DNA of 7,899 bases, taken from Clostridia bacterium. Its GTDB lineage: Bacteria > Bacillota_A > Clostridia > Lachnospirales > Cellulosilyticaceae. Shown here piece after piece: positions 1 to 6,568 of this stretch. Location of the stretch: the NCBI GenBank assembly GCA_029239935.1, contig JARBTY010000142.1, positions 1 through 7,899 on the forward strand. Reading direction: 5' to 3'. Position 1 is the stretch's first letter, and each line of letters starts with the position of its first letter. The notes under the pieces were generated by a model that saw only the letters and a list, made by a program, of their open reading frames with translations, did no database searches and was not told the origin of the DNA. Both the position numbers and the translations under genes were made by a program.

Positions 1-68
1 AAAAAATAAAAAAAGGAGTGGGCGAAGTTAATCTTATGATATCGCTCTACACGATGAATAAGATATGA
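1..68 (+). CDS. C-terminal end of an upstream gene, possibly SwrB/DUF6115-like (5' partial)
   Basis: A reading frame is open from the left edge (codons in phase with position 3) and stops at TGA 66-68, giving 21 visible residues that end in GVGEVNLMISLYTMNKI. From memory, this resembles the short C-terminal helix-turn-helix-like tail (K.GKGEV.L.L.L pattern) of DUF6115/SwrB-like proteins. In Bacillus subtilis swrB sits between sigD and rpsB, so the position also fits. The stop overlaps the next start as ATGA at 65-68, which suggests translational coupling. So little of the gene is present that the identity is an inference. It could also be a chance open frame, since much of its 5' end is an A-rich run. 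Confidence 0.5.
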   Translation, partial: KIKKGVGEVNLMISLYTMNKI

Positions 69-562
69 GAGTTCAAAATAACAAACCATTTATATTTTGC
101 CTCATTGGGCTAGGATGCGGTATGGTCTTATCTGGTATTGTCATGATAGTATTGATTTTGAATGTACAAGAATACAAACGGGACATAGTAGGGCAACTTT
201 CAAGCCAGCCTGTGAAGTATACAGATGACCTACCTAATATTAATCAGGTAAGCCCAACACAACCTATAGAGAATATAGAACACAAGCAATCAGAATCGAA
301 AGACTTAGCGAAAGAAGAACACATAGAAGAGCCTGTAGAGGAAGAACTTGAACCAGTTACCAAAGTCATTTATATTCCAGGAAATTTAACAGCATCTCAG
401 ATCTGCATCATATTGGAACAGGAAGGCATTATTGAGGATGCCAAAGAATTTTCGAATTATCTAATCCAAAATAAGAAGACAACTTATCTTAAAGATGGTA
501 CAATAACGTTGCCTACAGATGCATCGTATGAGGAACTTATGAAACAGCTTCTTATAAAATGA
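65..562 (+). CDS. Membrane-anchored protein with MltG/YceG-like C-terminal domain
   Basis: The 165-residue product has one hydrophobic N-terminal segment (about residues 9-33), a polar and then strongly acidic linker (about 45-97, including EEPVEEELEP), and a compact C-terminal domain (about 100-162). That domain starts YIPGNLTASQICIILEQEG and continues with GIIEDAKEFSNYL and a YLKDGTITLP stretch. This pattern matches the LysM-like substrate-binding subdomain found at the start of the MltG/YceG endolytic transglycosylase domain. The catalytic part of MltG (normally a further 200 or so residues with an essential Glu) is absent, so it should not be called an enzyme. The topology predicts an extracytoplasmic domain on a flexible tether, perhaps contacting peptidoglycan; this is inference. 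The start is fixed by an in-frame stop at 59-61. No Shine-Dalgarno sequence precedes it, so coupling to the upstream frame through the ATGA overlap is likely. No terminator follows before the rpsB promoter. Confidence 0.8.
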   Translation: MRVQNNKPFIFCLIGLGCGMVLSGIVMIVLILNVQEYKRDIVGQLSSQPVKYTDDLPNINQVSPTQPIENIEHKQSESKDLAKEEHIEEPVEEELEPVTKVIYIPGNLTASQICIILEQEGIIEDAKEFSNYLIQNKKTTYLKDGTITLPTDASYEELMKQLLIK

Positions 563-581
563 TTTTGATGTTAAAAAACCA

Positions 582-610
582 TTGATTTATAGAAATAAAC
601 ATGGTATACT
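582..610 (+). promoter_or_regulatory. Sigma-A type promoter for rpsB-tsf
   Basis: A -35 box TTGATT (582-587) and a -10 box TATACT (605-610) are separated by exactly 17 bp. A TG at 602-603, one base before the -10, makes it an extended -10 promoter. Transcription would start near 617, leaving a leader of about 95 nt before rpsB. The strength fits the high demand for ribosomal protein S2 and EF-Ts. It begins 20 bp after the stop of the preceding gene. Confidence 0.85.
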
Positions 611-631
611 TTAGAGCGAAAATAAAACACA

Positions 632-688
632 CGTATATAGATGCGATAGCAGGGTGCTTAAATAGTCTACTAGCGTTTAATATGTACG
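632..688 (+). promoter_or_regulatory. Candidate structured rpsB leader
   Basis: CGTATATA (632-639) can pair with TATGTACG (681-688) in an 8-bp helix containing one G-U pair. The helix encloses two small hairpins: AGCA/TGCT with a GGG loop (648-658) and TAG/CTA with a TCTA loop (663-672). The 3' strand of the outer helix runs into the first of two GGAGG sequences. Autoregulation of rpsB through leader RNA is known in other bacteria (for example the gammaproteobacterial t44/rpsB leader). I do not recognise this as a member of a named family, and the fold was judged by eye only. Confidence 0.4.
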
Positions 689-706
689 GAGGACAAACCA
701 GGAGGT
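688..706 (+). promoter_or_regulatory. Tandem Shine-Dalgarno sequences ahead of rpsB
   Basis: Two Shine-Dalgarno matches lie close together: GGAGGA at 688-693 and AGGAGGT at 700-706. The second is 6-7 nt from the ATG at 713 and is the functional ribosome binding site. The first is too far from the ATG for direct initiation and overlaps the end of the candidate leader helix, so it may be a standby site or simply fortuitous. Confidence 0.6.
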
Positions 707-712
707 AATAAA

Positions 713-1453
713 ATGAGTGTAATTTCAATGAAACAACTTTTAGAAGCAGGGGTTCATTTTGGACACCAAACAAGAAGATGGAATCCTAAAATGAAGGAGT
801 ATATCTTTACAGAAAGAAATGGTATCTATATTATTGACTTGCAAAAAACTACAAAAAAAGTTGACGAAGCTTATGCAGTTGTTCGTAAAGTAGCTGAAGA
901 AGGCGGAAAAGTATTATTTGTAGGAACTAAAAAACAAGCTCAAGAATCTATTAAAACAGAGGCTGAAAGAAGTGGTATGTATTACGTTAACCAAAGATGG
1001 TTAGGTGGTATGCTTACAAACTTTACAACAATTAAAAGTCGTGTAGCAAGACTTAAACAATTAGAAGATATGGAAACAAATGGAACATTTGAAGTGCTTC
1101 CTAAAAAAGAAGTTATTGAGCTTCGTAAAGAAATGGATAAGCTTGAAAAGAACTTAGGTGGTATCAAAGAAATGAAAGATATTCCTAGCCTTATTTTTAT
1201 AGTAGATCCACGCAAAGAAAGAATTGCTATTCAAGAAGCACATATTTTAGGTATTCCAATAGTATCTATTGTAGATACTAACTGTGATCCAGAAGAAGTA
1301 GATTATGTTATACCAGGAAATGATGATGCTATTCGTGCGGTTAAATTAATCGTGGCAAAAATGGCAGATGCAATTATAGAAGCAAATCAAGGGGAAATTT
1401 TTGAAACTACAAAAGAACAAGTGAGCGATGAGGCAAAAGTAATCGCTGAATAA
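713..1453 (+). CDS. rpsB: 30S ribosomal protein S2
   Basis: Small-subunit ribosomal protein S2, which binds late in 30S assembly near the head-body junction, next to S1 where S1 is present, and is needed for translation initiation. The 246-residue length is normal. Hallmarks are [15 protein letters not shown] (13-27), IYIIDLQKT (38-46), VGTKKQAQ (70-77), [15 protein letters not shown] (90-104), a helical charged insertion (about 110-150), IFIVDPRKE, and the C-terminal [20 protein letters not shown] stretch. The ATG is preceded by AGGAGGT at good spacing. It is first in a two-gene unit with tsf, 19 nt downstream, behind its own strong promoter. This pairing of rpsB and tsf is nearly universal in bacteria. 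Nothing is missing or unusual in the protein. Confidence 0.98.
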   Translation: MSVISMKQLLEAGVHFGHQTRRWNPKMKEYIFTERNGIYIIDLQKTTKKVDEAYAVVRKVAEEGGKVLFVGTKKQAQESIKTEAERSGMYYVNQRWLGGMLTNFTTIKSRVARLKQLEDMETNGTFEVLPKKEVIELRKEMDKLEKNLGGIKEMKDIPSLIFIVDPRKERIAIQEAHILGIPIVSIVDTNCDPEEVDYVIPGNDDAIRAVKLIVAKMADAIIEANQGEIFETTKEQVSDEAKVIAE

Positions 1454-1472
1454 TTAACTGGAGGAAATTAAA

Positions 1473-2381
1473 ATGGCAATTACAGCTGCTATGGTAAAAG
1501 AATTACGTGAAAGAACTGGCGCAGGTATGATGGACTGCAAAAGTGTACTAAATGAAACTGATGGTAATATGGAAAAAGCTATTGAAGTTTTACGTGAAAA
1601 AGGTTTAGCAAAAGCTGCTAAAAAAGCAGGACGTATAGCTGCAGAAGGTCTTGTAAAAGAAGCCATTTCTGCTGATGGCAAAACAGGAGCATTGGTTGAG
1701 ATTAACTCAGAAACAGATTTTGTAGCTAAAAATGAACAGTTTATAACATTTGTAAATGAAGTTGCAGCACTCGTTCTTAATAATGACTTACAGGATGTTG
1801 AGGCACTTAAAGCATTGTCATGGTCAAATGATCCTTCAAAAACTGTTGGAGATATTTTGACAGAGAAAATAGCTGTTATAGGTGAGAATTTATCTATTCG
1901 TCGTTTAGCAAAGATTACTACAGATGGAACACTTGTAGCTTATACTCATGGAGGCGGAAAGATTGTTACTTTAGTAGAACTTTCAGCAGAAGGTGAAAAA
2001 GCACAAGAGGTAGGAAGAAATGTTGCTATGCAAATAGCAGCTGTGAATCCAGAATATATTTCGATGACAGAGGTTTCAGAAGCTACAAAAGTCAAAGAAA
2101 AAGAAATATTAATGACTCAGGCACTCAATGAGAACCCAGGGAAACCAGAAAATATTATTGAGAAAATGGTAATAGGAAGACTTAATAAGCAATTAAAAGA
2201 GATTTGTTTATTAGAACAAGAATACGTTAAAGATCCTGACTTAACAGTAGCTAAATATGTTGCTAATGAATTAGGAAGTTCAGATGTAATCAAATCTTTT
2301 GTACGTTTTGAAACTGGCGAAGGTATTGAGAAAAAAGAAGAGAATTTTGCCGAAGAAGTTGCAAAACAAATTCAGGGATAA
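1473..2381 (+). CDS. tsf: Translation elongation factor Ts
   Basis: EF-Ts is the guanine nucleotide exchange factor that releases GDP from EF-Tu in the cytoplasm. The N-terminal UBA-like domain carries MVKELRERTGAGMMDCKSVL (7-26), followed by the core with NSETDFVAKNEQF (78-90). The Thr-Asp-Phe at 81-83 is the element that inserts near the EF-Tu nucleotide site. The C-terminal part contains EKMVIGRLNKQLKEICLLEQ, typical of the dimerisation and coiled-coil region. At 302 residues it is slightly longer than the E. coli protein and usual for Bacillota. GGAGG at 1460-1464 lies 8 nt before the ATG. It shares transcription with rpsB and is followed within 10 nt by an intrinsic terminator. Confidence 0.98.
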   Translation: MAITAAMVKELRERTGAGMMDCKSVLNETDGNMEKAIEVLREKGLAKAAKKAGRIAAEGLVKEAISADGKTGALVEINSETDFVAKNEQFITFVNEVAALVLNNDLQDVEALKALSWSNDPSKTVGDILTEKIAVIGENLSIRRLAKITTDGTLVAYTHGGGKIVTLVELSAEGEKAQEVGRNVAMQIAAVNPEYISMTEVSEATKVKEKEILMTQALNENPGKPENIIEKMVIGRLNKQLKEICLLEQEYVKDPDLTVAKYVANELGSSDVIKSFVRFETGEGIEKKEENFAEEVAKQIQG

Positions 2382-2387
2382 TATACG

Positions 2388-2414
2388 GAGGGACACCGAG
2401 GTGTCCCTTTTTTT
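2388..2414 (+). terminator. Intrinsic terminator after tsf
   Basis: AGGGACAC (2389-2396) pairs with GTGTCCCT (2401-2408) around a CGAG tetraloop, and seven T residues follow at 2408-2414. This is a textbook rho-independent terminator placed just after the tsf stop. It separates the highly expressed rpsB-tsf pair from pyrH. Confidence 0.93.
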
Positions 2415-2456
2415 ATGAAGTAGGAAAGTTTGGACTTATCGATTTAAAGTTAAAAA

Positions 2457-2486
2457 TACATCTAGAAATTAGCATGCTTTTATGAT
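2457..2486 (+). promoter_or_regulatory. Possible promoter for pyrH-frr
   Basis: The 100-nt gap between the tsf terminator and pyrH should hold a promoter. The best -10 is TATGAT at 2481-2486, but the base run 17-18 bp upstream (TACATC at 2457-2462) is a poor -35. An alternative is TTGGAC at 2430-2435 with AAAAAT at 2452-2457 (16-bp spacer), which has a weaker -10. Neither is convincing, and readthrough from rpsB-tsf may also supply pyrH. Confidence 0.3.
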
Positions 2487-2515
2487 AGAGTAATGTTAGC
2501 AGGAAGGAGAGAGCA

Positions 2516-3226
2516 ATGAAAGGTTATAATAGAATATTAGTGAAATTAAGCGGAGAAGCTTTGGCAGGAAAGATGCAACGGGGATTTGATCAAGAAATTA
2601 TTACCAATGTGGTTTTGCAGCTTAAGGAACTAATTAAAAGCGGTTTGCAAGTAGCTGTAGTAATAGGCGGGGGCAATTTCTGGCGTGGAAGAACATCAGG
2701 CAGTATGGATCGTACAAAGGCTGACCAGATAGGGATGTTAGCTACAGTTATGAATGCGATATATGTTGCAGATGTGTGTAAGGCGCAAGGCATAGGATCA
2801 GTTGTTCAGACACCGTTTGCGGTAGGCAATATGACAGAGTTGTTTTCAAAGGATACAGCACTTAATCATATGAAAAATGGTGATATCGTTTTCTTCGCAG
2901 GAGGAACAGGGCATCCGTTTTTTTCAACTGACACAGGAGCAGCGTTGAGAGGTTGTGAAATAGAGGCAGATGTTTTGTTGTTTGCAAAAAATATTGATGG
3001 TGTTTATAATAGTGATCCAAAAATAAATGGTGATGCTAAAAAATATTCTCAAATATCTTGTCAGCAACTCTTGCATCAAAATCTCAAGGCAATTGATTCA
3101 ACAGCAGCCGCTCTGTGTATAGATCAAAAATTACCTATTATTGTTTTCGATTTAGGTGCCGAAAAGGGAATCGTTCGAGTGGCTATGGGCGAGCAAATTG
3201 GTACTACTATTTATATAGAAGAATAA
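2516..3226 (+). CDS. pyrH: UMP kinase (uridylate kinase)
   Basis: Bacterial UMP kinase of the amino-acid kinase fold. It phosphorylates UMP to UDP with ATP, is usually hexameric, and is allosterically controlled by GTP and UTP. The 236-residue length is standard. Visible motifs are the N-terminal KLSGEAL (10-16), the glycine-rich VIGGGNFWRGR (49-59), MDRTKADQIGMLATVMNA (64-81) with the UMP-contacting Asp70 region, GGTGHPFFSTDTGAALR (129-145), and the ATP-site segment KNIDGVYNSDPK (158-169). AAGGAG at 2504-2509 lies 6 nt before the ATG. It is followed 17 nt later by frr. The pair pyrH-frr is conserved across bacteria. I see no pyrimidine-responsive element upstream. Confidence 0.98.
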   Translation: MKGYNRILVKLSGEALAGKMQRGFDQEIITNVVLQLKELIKSGLQVAVVIGGGNFWRGRTSGSMDRTKADQIGMLATVMNAIYVADVCKAQGIGSVVQTPFAVGNMTELFSKDTALNHMKNGDIVFFAGGTGHPFFSTDTGAALRGCEIEADVLLFAKNIDGVYNSDPKINGDAKKYSQISCQQLLHQNLKAIDSTAAALCIDQKLPIIVFDLGAEKGIVRVAMGEQIGTTIYIEE

Positions 3227-3243
3227 TTTAGGAGGATAAAGAA

Positions 3244-3798
3244 ATGAAACAGACATTAGAAAAGTATCAGGATAAAATGAAAAGAACAATTCAAGCATTT
3301 GCTGACGAACTTAACACGATACGAGCTGGACGAGCTAATCCTCATGTTTTGGATAGAATGACTGTAGATTACTATGGGGTCCCAACGCCTATTCAGCAAG
3401 TGGGCAACATTAGTATTCCAGAAGCACGGGTATTACAAATACAGCCTTGGGACACTTCGTTATTAAAAGCTATTGAAAAAGCAGTTCATGAATCAGATAT
3501 AGGCATTAATCCTTCTAATGATGGTAAAGTGATAAGACTAGTTTTTCCTGAACTTACAGAGGAACGAAGAAAAGACCTTACAAAAGACGTTAAGAAGAAG
3601 GGCGAGAATGCAAAAGTAGCTATTCGAAACATTAGGCGTGAAGTGCTTGAAGTCCTAAAAAAAATGCAAAAGAGTAATGATATAACAGAAGATGAACAAG
3701 AAACAGCAGAAAAAGAAGTTCAGAAGCTAACTGATAAATTTGTGGATGAAATAGATACACATATTGAAAGCAAAAGCAAAGAAATCTTATCAGTGTGA
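3244..3798 (+). CDS. frr: Ribosome recycling factor
   Basis: RRF splits post-termination ribosomes together with EF-G so that subunits can be reused. The 184-residue length is typical. The two-domain layout is clear: helices of domain I at about 1-29 and 105-184, and the small beta domain II at about 31-104. Motifs include TIRAGRANPHVLD (25-37), YYGVPTPIQQVGNI (43-56), the IQPWD stretch (66-70), and ELTEERRKDLTKDVKKKGE (103-121) with the conserved arginines of the domain I helix. AGGAGG at 3230-3235 lies 8 nt before the ATG. A terminator-like hairpin follows within about 5 nt of the stop. Confidence 0.98.
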   Translation: MKQTLEKYQDKMKRTIQAFADELNTIRAGRANPHVLDRMTVDYYGVPTPIQQVGNISIPEARVLQIQPWDTSLLKAIEKAVHESDIGINPSNDGKVIRLVFPELTEERRKDLTKDVKKKGENAKVAIRNIRREVLEVLKKMQKSNDITEDEQETAEKEVQKLTDKFVDEIDTHIESKSKEILSV

Positions 3799-3802
3799 TA
3801 CT

Positions 3803-3830
3803 AAAAACTCCTCCATTAGGGGAGTTTTTT
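3803..3830 (+). terminator. Terminator-like hairpin between frr and uppS
   Basis: AAAAACTCCTC (3803-3813) can pair with GGGGAGTTTTT (3819-3829), an 11-bp stem with one G-U pair and a 5-nt loop, ending in a run of six T residues (3825-3830). The outer A-T pairs overlap the T-run, so the strong core is CTCCTC/GGGGAG, and because of the A-run the hairpin could act on either strand. No good promoter is visible between it and uppS, so it may reduce rather than abolish readthrough. Confidence 0.8.
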
Positions 3831-3850
3831 AATATAGGAGGACATTATTA

Positions 3851-4567
3851 ATGGAACCAATGAAGATTCCAGTACACGTTGCAATTATAATGGATGGCAA
3901 TGGAAGATGGGCCAAAGAACGTAATTTGCCACGAAATGAAGGTCACAGAAAAGGAACTAAAGTACTTGAAAAGATTATTAAGCATGCACGACATTTAGGT
4001 ATACAGTACTTAACGGTCTATGCTTTTTCTACTGAAAACTGGAATAGGCCCTCAAATGAGGTAAGAGGTCTTATAAAATTATTTAAGAGCTACTTGGATC
4101 AACATATAAAAAAAGCAGCAAAAGATGATATTAAATTCAATGTTATAGGAGATATAGATTCACCCCATATACCTGAAGATTTAAGACAGAAAATAAAAAC
4201 TTTGCAAGAGATTACGAAAGATAAAAACGGGATATGCTTTAATATGGCCTTTAATTATGGAGGGCGGGATGAAATTCTAAGAGCCTGTAAACGCATGATA
4301 AAAGAGAATGATTTTAGTGATGACGAAAATATAGAAGTAACAGAAGAATTATTTTCGCAGTATTTAGATACAGCTGGTCAGCCAGACCCAGATTTTTTGA
4401 TTCGTACCAGTGGAGAAATAAGAACGAGTAATTTTCTGCCCTGGCAATTAACATATTGTGAGTTTTATTTTACACCACAGTTATGGCCTGATTTTACAAC
4501 AGATGCGTTTAATACCGCGGTAGAGGAATATAGCAGGAGAAGCAGAAGATTTGGTCAAAGTGAATAG
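3851..4567 (+). CDS. uppS: Isoprenyl transferase, probably undecaprenyl diphosphate synthase
   Basis: A cis-prenyltransferase that extends farnesyl diphosphate with isopentenyl diphosphate to make the C55 carrier lipid used for peptidoglycan and other wall polymers. It has 238 residues. Conserved features are HVAIIMDGNGRWA (9-21) with the catalytic/Mg-binding Asp15, EGHRKG (30-35), YAFSTENWNRP (57-67), FNYGGRDEI, and RTSGEIRTSNFLPWQ (185-199), followed by the conserved Glu204 in CEFYF. AGGAGG at 3836-3841 is 9 nt from ATG 3851. An internal ATG at 3860 is possible, but its spacing is worse. The stop TAG is overlapped by the Shine-Dalgarno sequence of cdsA. Exact chain length cannot be read from sequence, though the setting with cdsA and dxr supports C55. 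Confidence 0.96.
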   Translation: MEPMKIPVHVAIIMDGNGRWAKERNLPRNEGHRKGTKVLEKIIKHARHLGIQYLTVYAFSTENWNRPSNEVRGLIKLFKSYLDQHIKKAAKDDIKFNVIGDIDSPHIPEDLRQKIKTLQEITKDKNGICFNMAFNYGGRDEILRACKRMIKENDFSDDENIEVTEELFSQYLDTAGQPDPDFLIRTSGEIRTSNFLPWQLTYCEFYFTPQLWPDFTTDAFNTAVEEYSRRSRRFGQSE

Positions 4568-4580
4568 GAGGCATTAAAGC

Positions 4581-5390
4581 GTGTTAACTAGGATAATAAC
4601 AGCAATTATAGGTATACCGCTTGTCGTTTTAATTGTGGTATCAGGAAGTCCTGTACTCAGCTATACAATGGTAACAGTAAGTTGTTTAGGATTATATGAA
4701 TTATTTAATACAATAAAAAAGACTTATAATCCTATACAATACATAGGATATGGCGGATTACTCGTATATTTTTTGTTTTTTGATATAATCTATACTTATT
4801 ATAGCGTTTATTTGGCACTTTTAATTATTATTACTCTTATAGTTATGGTGATTAAGTATCCCAAATATTCTATAACAGATGCGGTATTTACTATTTTTGC
4901 ACCACTTTATATAGGTCTGTTATTTTCTTTTATCATTTTAACAAGAAATTTAGAGTATGGTGCTTTTTGGGTATGGTTAATCGTTATTAGTTCTTGGGGG
5001 TCAGATACTTTTGCATACTTTAGCGGTGTCTTTTTAGGAAAACACAAATTAGCTCCGCAGTTAAGTCCTAAAAAAACAATAGAAGGAAGTATCGGTGGAG
5101 TCATAGGTGCTGGAGCAATAGGCTATATTTATACTGCAGTTTATACAGCCTATGATTTTGGACTTTTAAAAGACTCTATAGGAATAGTTGTTATCATTGT
5201 TATTATAGGGTCCATTGTTTCTCAATTTGGAGACTTAGCCGCTTCAGCTATTAAAAGATTTTTTAATCAAAAAGATTTTGGACATATCCTTCCAGGACAT
5301 GGCGGCATACTAGACAGATGTGATAGCTTACTGTTAGTGGCTCCTGTTGTTTATATAGCAGTCATGTTGGCGGAAAAAATGATTAGATAG
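4581..5390 (+). CDS. cdsA: Phosphatidate cytidylyltransferase (CDP-diglyceride synthase)
   Basis: Integral membrane enzyme that converts phosphatidic acid and CTP to CDP-diacylglycerol, the precursor of the phospholipids. The 269-residue protein is mostly hydrophobic with several membrane segments (for example about 5-40, 55-95, 105-122 and 195-215). The family signature is at the C-terminus: SQFGDLAASAIKRFFNQKDF (214-233), then PGHGGILDRCDS (238-249), with the Mg-binding acidic residues present. An earlier LSPKKTIEGSIGG motif is also conserved. The start is GTG at 4581, chosen because AGGAGG (4566-4571) lies 9 nt upstream and the protein then begins MLTRIITA, normal for the family. The Shine-Dalgarno sequence overlaps the uppS stop, so coupling is likely. 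Confidence 0.97.
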   Translation: MLTRIITAIIGIPLVVLIVVSGSPVLSYTMVTVSCLGLYELFNTIKKTYNPIQYIGYGGLLVYFLFFDIIYTYYSVYLALLIIITLIVMVIKYPKYSITDAVFTIFAPLYIGLLFSFIILTRNLEYGAFWVWLIVISSWGSDTFAYFSGVFLGKHKLAPQLSPKKTIEGSIGGVIGAGAIGYIYTAVYTAYDFGLLKDSIGIVVIIVIIGSIVSQFGDLAASAIKRFFNQKDFGHILPGHGGILDRCDSLLLVAPVVYIAVMLAEKMIR

Positions 5391-5401
5391 GAGTTCGTGC
5401 T

Positions 5402-6568
5402 GTGCAGAAAAAAAATATCGTTATTTTAGGATCTACAGGATCTATAGGGACACAGACATTAGATGTCATAAGAAGAGATGGAAATATAAATGTGGTAGGA
5501 CTAACTACCCATGTCAATATAGAGTTGTTAGAAGCTCAGGTTTTAGAATTTAAGCCACAAATGGTGTGTGTGGTACAGGAAAATAAGGCTATTGAATTTA
5601 AAAATAGATTAAAACACATCGGGTGTGAGGTTGAGGTAGTAAGTGGTGAAGAAGGACTGCAGACGGTGGCGGCATTGGAGCAAGCCGAGCTTGTTGTAAC
5701 AGCGGTTGTGGGAATGGTAGGGCTTATTCCGACTATCAAGGCTATTAAAAGTGGGAAAAATATTGCTTTAGCTAACAAAGAGACGTTGGTGACAGCAGGA
5801 GAAATGGTGATGCAGTTAGCTAAAGATTATGGCGTTTCGATACTTCCCGTAGATAGTGAGCACTCAGCAATCTTTCAATGTTTGCAAGGTAATGCATCAG
5901 AGACTGTTTCAAAACTTATTTTGACAGCATCAGGAGGACCTTTTAGAGAGTATCATAAAGAACAACTTGAAACGATAACGGTAGAGGAAGCCCTTAAACA
6001 TCCTAATTGGGTGATGGGTAATAAAATCACAATTGATTCTGCTACTTTAATGAATAAAGGCCTGGAGGTTATAGAGGCAAAATATTTATTTGACGTGGAT
6101 AGGCATCAAATACAAGTTATTGTCCATAAAGAAAGTATTATTCATTCAATGGTAGAATATAGAGATGGATCAACCCTTGCACAGTTAGGTGCGCCAGATA
6201 TGAGACATCCTATTTCTTATGCACTCTACTATCCAGAGCGTAAGACAAATGATTATGTACAAAAGCTCAATCTATCTCAAATTAAGACCTTATCTTTTGA
6301 AGAACCTAAAATGGATTTATTTCCATGTTTAAAACTTGCTTATGAAGCACTGGAAATAGGGGGAACTATGCCAGCAGTTTTAAATGCTGCCAATGAGATA
6401 GTTGTTGAAAGCTTTTTGAATCGAAGCATATCTTTTATGGACATTCCTAAAATTATACATAAGGTAATGGAAGCCCACATATGTATAAATAGGCCAACTC
6501 TGGATCAAATTTTAGAATCTGATAAATGGGCTAGAGACTATAGTAGAAGGAAGGTAGAAGAATGCTAG
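5402..6568 (+). CDS. dxr: 1-deoxy-D-xylulose 5-phosphate reductoisomerase
   Basis: Dxr catalyses the committed MEP-pathway step: NADPH-dependent rearrangement and reduction of 1-deoxy-D-xylulose 5-phosphate to 2-C-methyl-D-erythritol 4-phosphate. The 388-residue length is usual. The NADPH-binding GSTGSIG is at 10-16, ANKETLV at 124-130, the metal ligands Asp151 and Glu153 in PVDSEHSAIFQ, the substrate loop SGGPFR at 177-182, HPNWVMGNKITIDSATLMNK (200-219), and the third metal ligand Glu222 in GLEVIEA. The GTG start at 5402 is supported by AGGAG (5389-5393), 8 nt away, which overlaps the cdsA stop. A GTG at 5397 is out of frame. The 3' end overlaps rseP by 7 nt. Confidence 0.98.
   Translation: MQKKNIVILGSTGSIGTQTLDVIRRDGNINVVGLTTHVNIELLEAQVLEFKPQMVCVVQENKAIEFKNRLKHIGCEVEVVSGEEGLQTVAALEQAELVVTAVVGMVGLIPTIKAIKSGKNIALANKETLVTAGEMVMQLAKDYGVSILPVDSEHSAIFQCLQGNASETVSKLILTASGGPFREYHKEQLETITVEEALKHPNWVMGNKITIDSATLMNKGLEVIEAKYLFDVDRHQIQVIVHKESIIHSMVEYRDGSTLAQLGAPDMRHPISYALYYPERKTNDYVQKLNLSQIKTLSFEEPKMDLFPCLKLAYEALEIGGTMPAVLNAANEIVVESFLNRSISFMDIPKIIHKVMEAHICINRPTLDQILESDKWARDYSRRKVEEC

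Noticed and set aside
12..38. AAAGGAGTG at 12-20 as a ribosome binding site for a small gene starting at ATG 36.
   Set aside because: The spacing is about 17 nt, too long, and the resulting peptide is only 10 residues. It is better read as codons of the gene entering from the left.
578..605. Inverted repeat ACCAT...ATGGT flanking the rpsB promoter spacer, a possible operator.
   Set aside because: The arms are only 5 bp and touch the promoter boxes, and there is no supporting second copy in the window.
682..708. Eight-codon upstream frame in the rpsB leader encoding MYGGQTRR, similar to the GHQTRR near the start of S2.
   Set aside because: It has no Shine-Dalgarno sequence, and the likeness comes from a short purine-rich stretch that includes the real ribosome binding site. 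Most likely coincidence.
552..1215. Open frames on the minus strand opposite the rpsB region.
   Set aside because: They have no ribosome binding sites, show low-complexity composition, and are fully explained as antisense shadows of rpsB. The same holds for minus-strand frames opposite tsf, pyrH, cdsA, dxr and rseP.
3860..3862. Alternative ATG start for uppS, three codons inside.
   Set aside because: The AGGAGG at 3836-3841 is 9 nt from ATG 3851 but 18 nt from this one.
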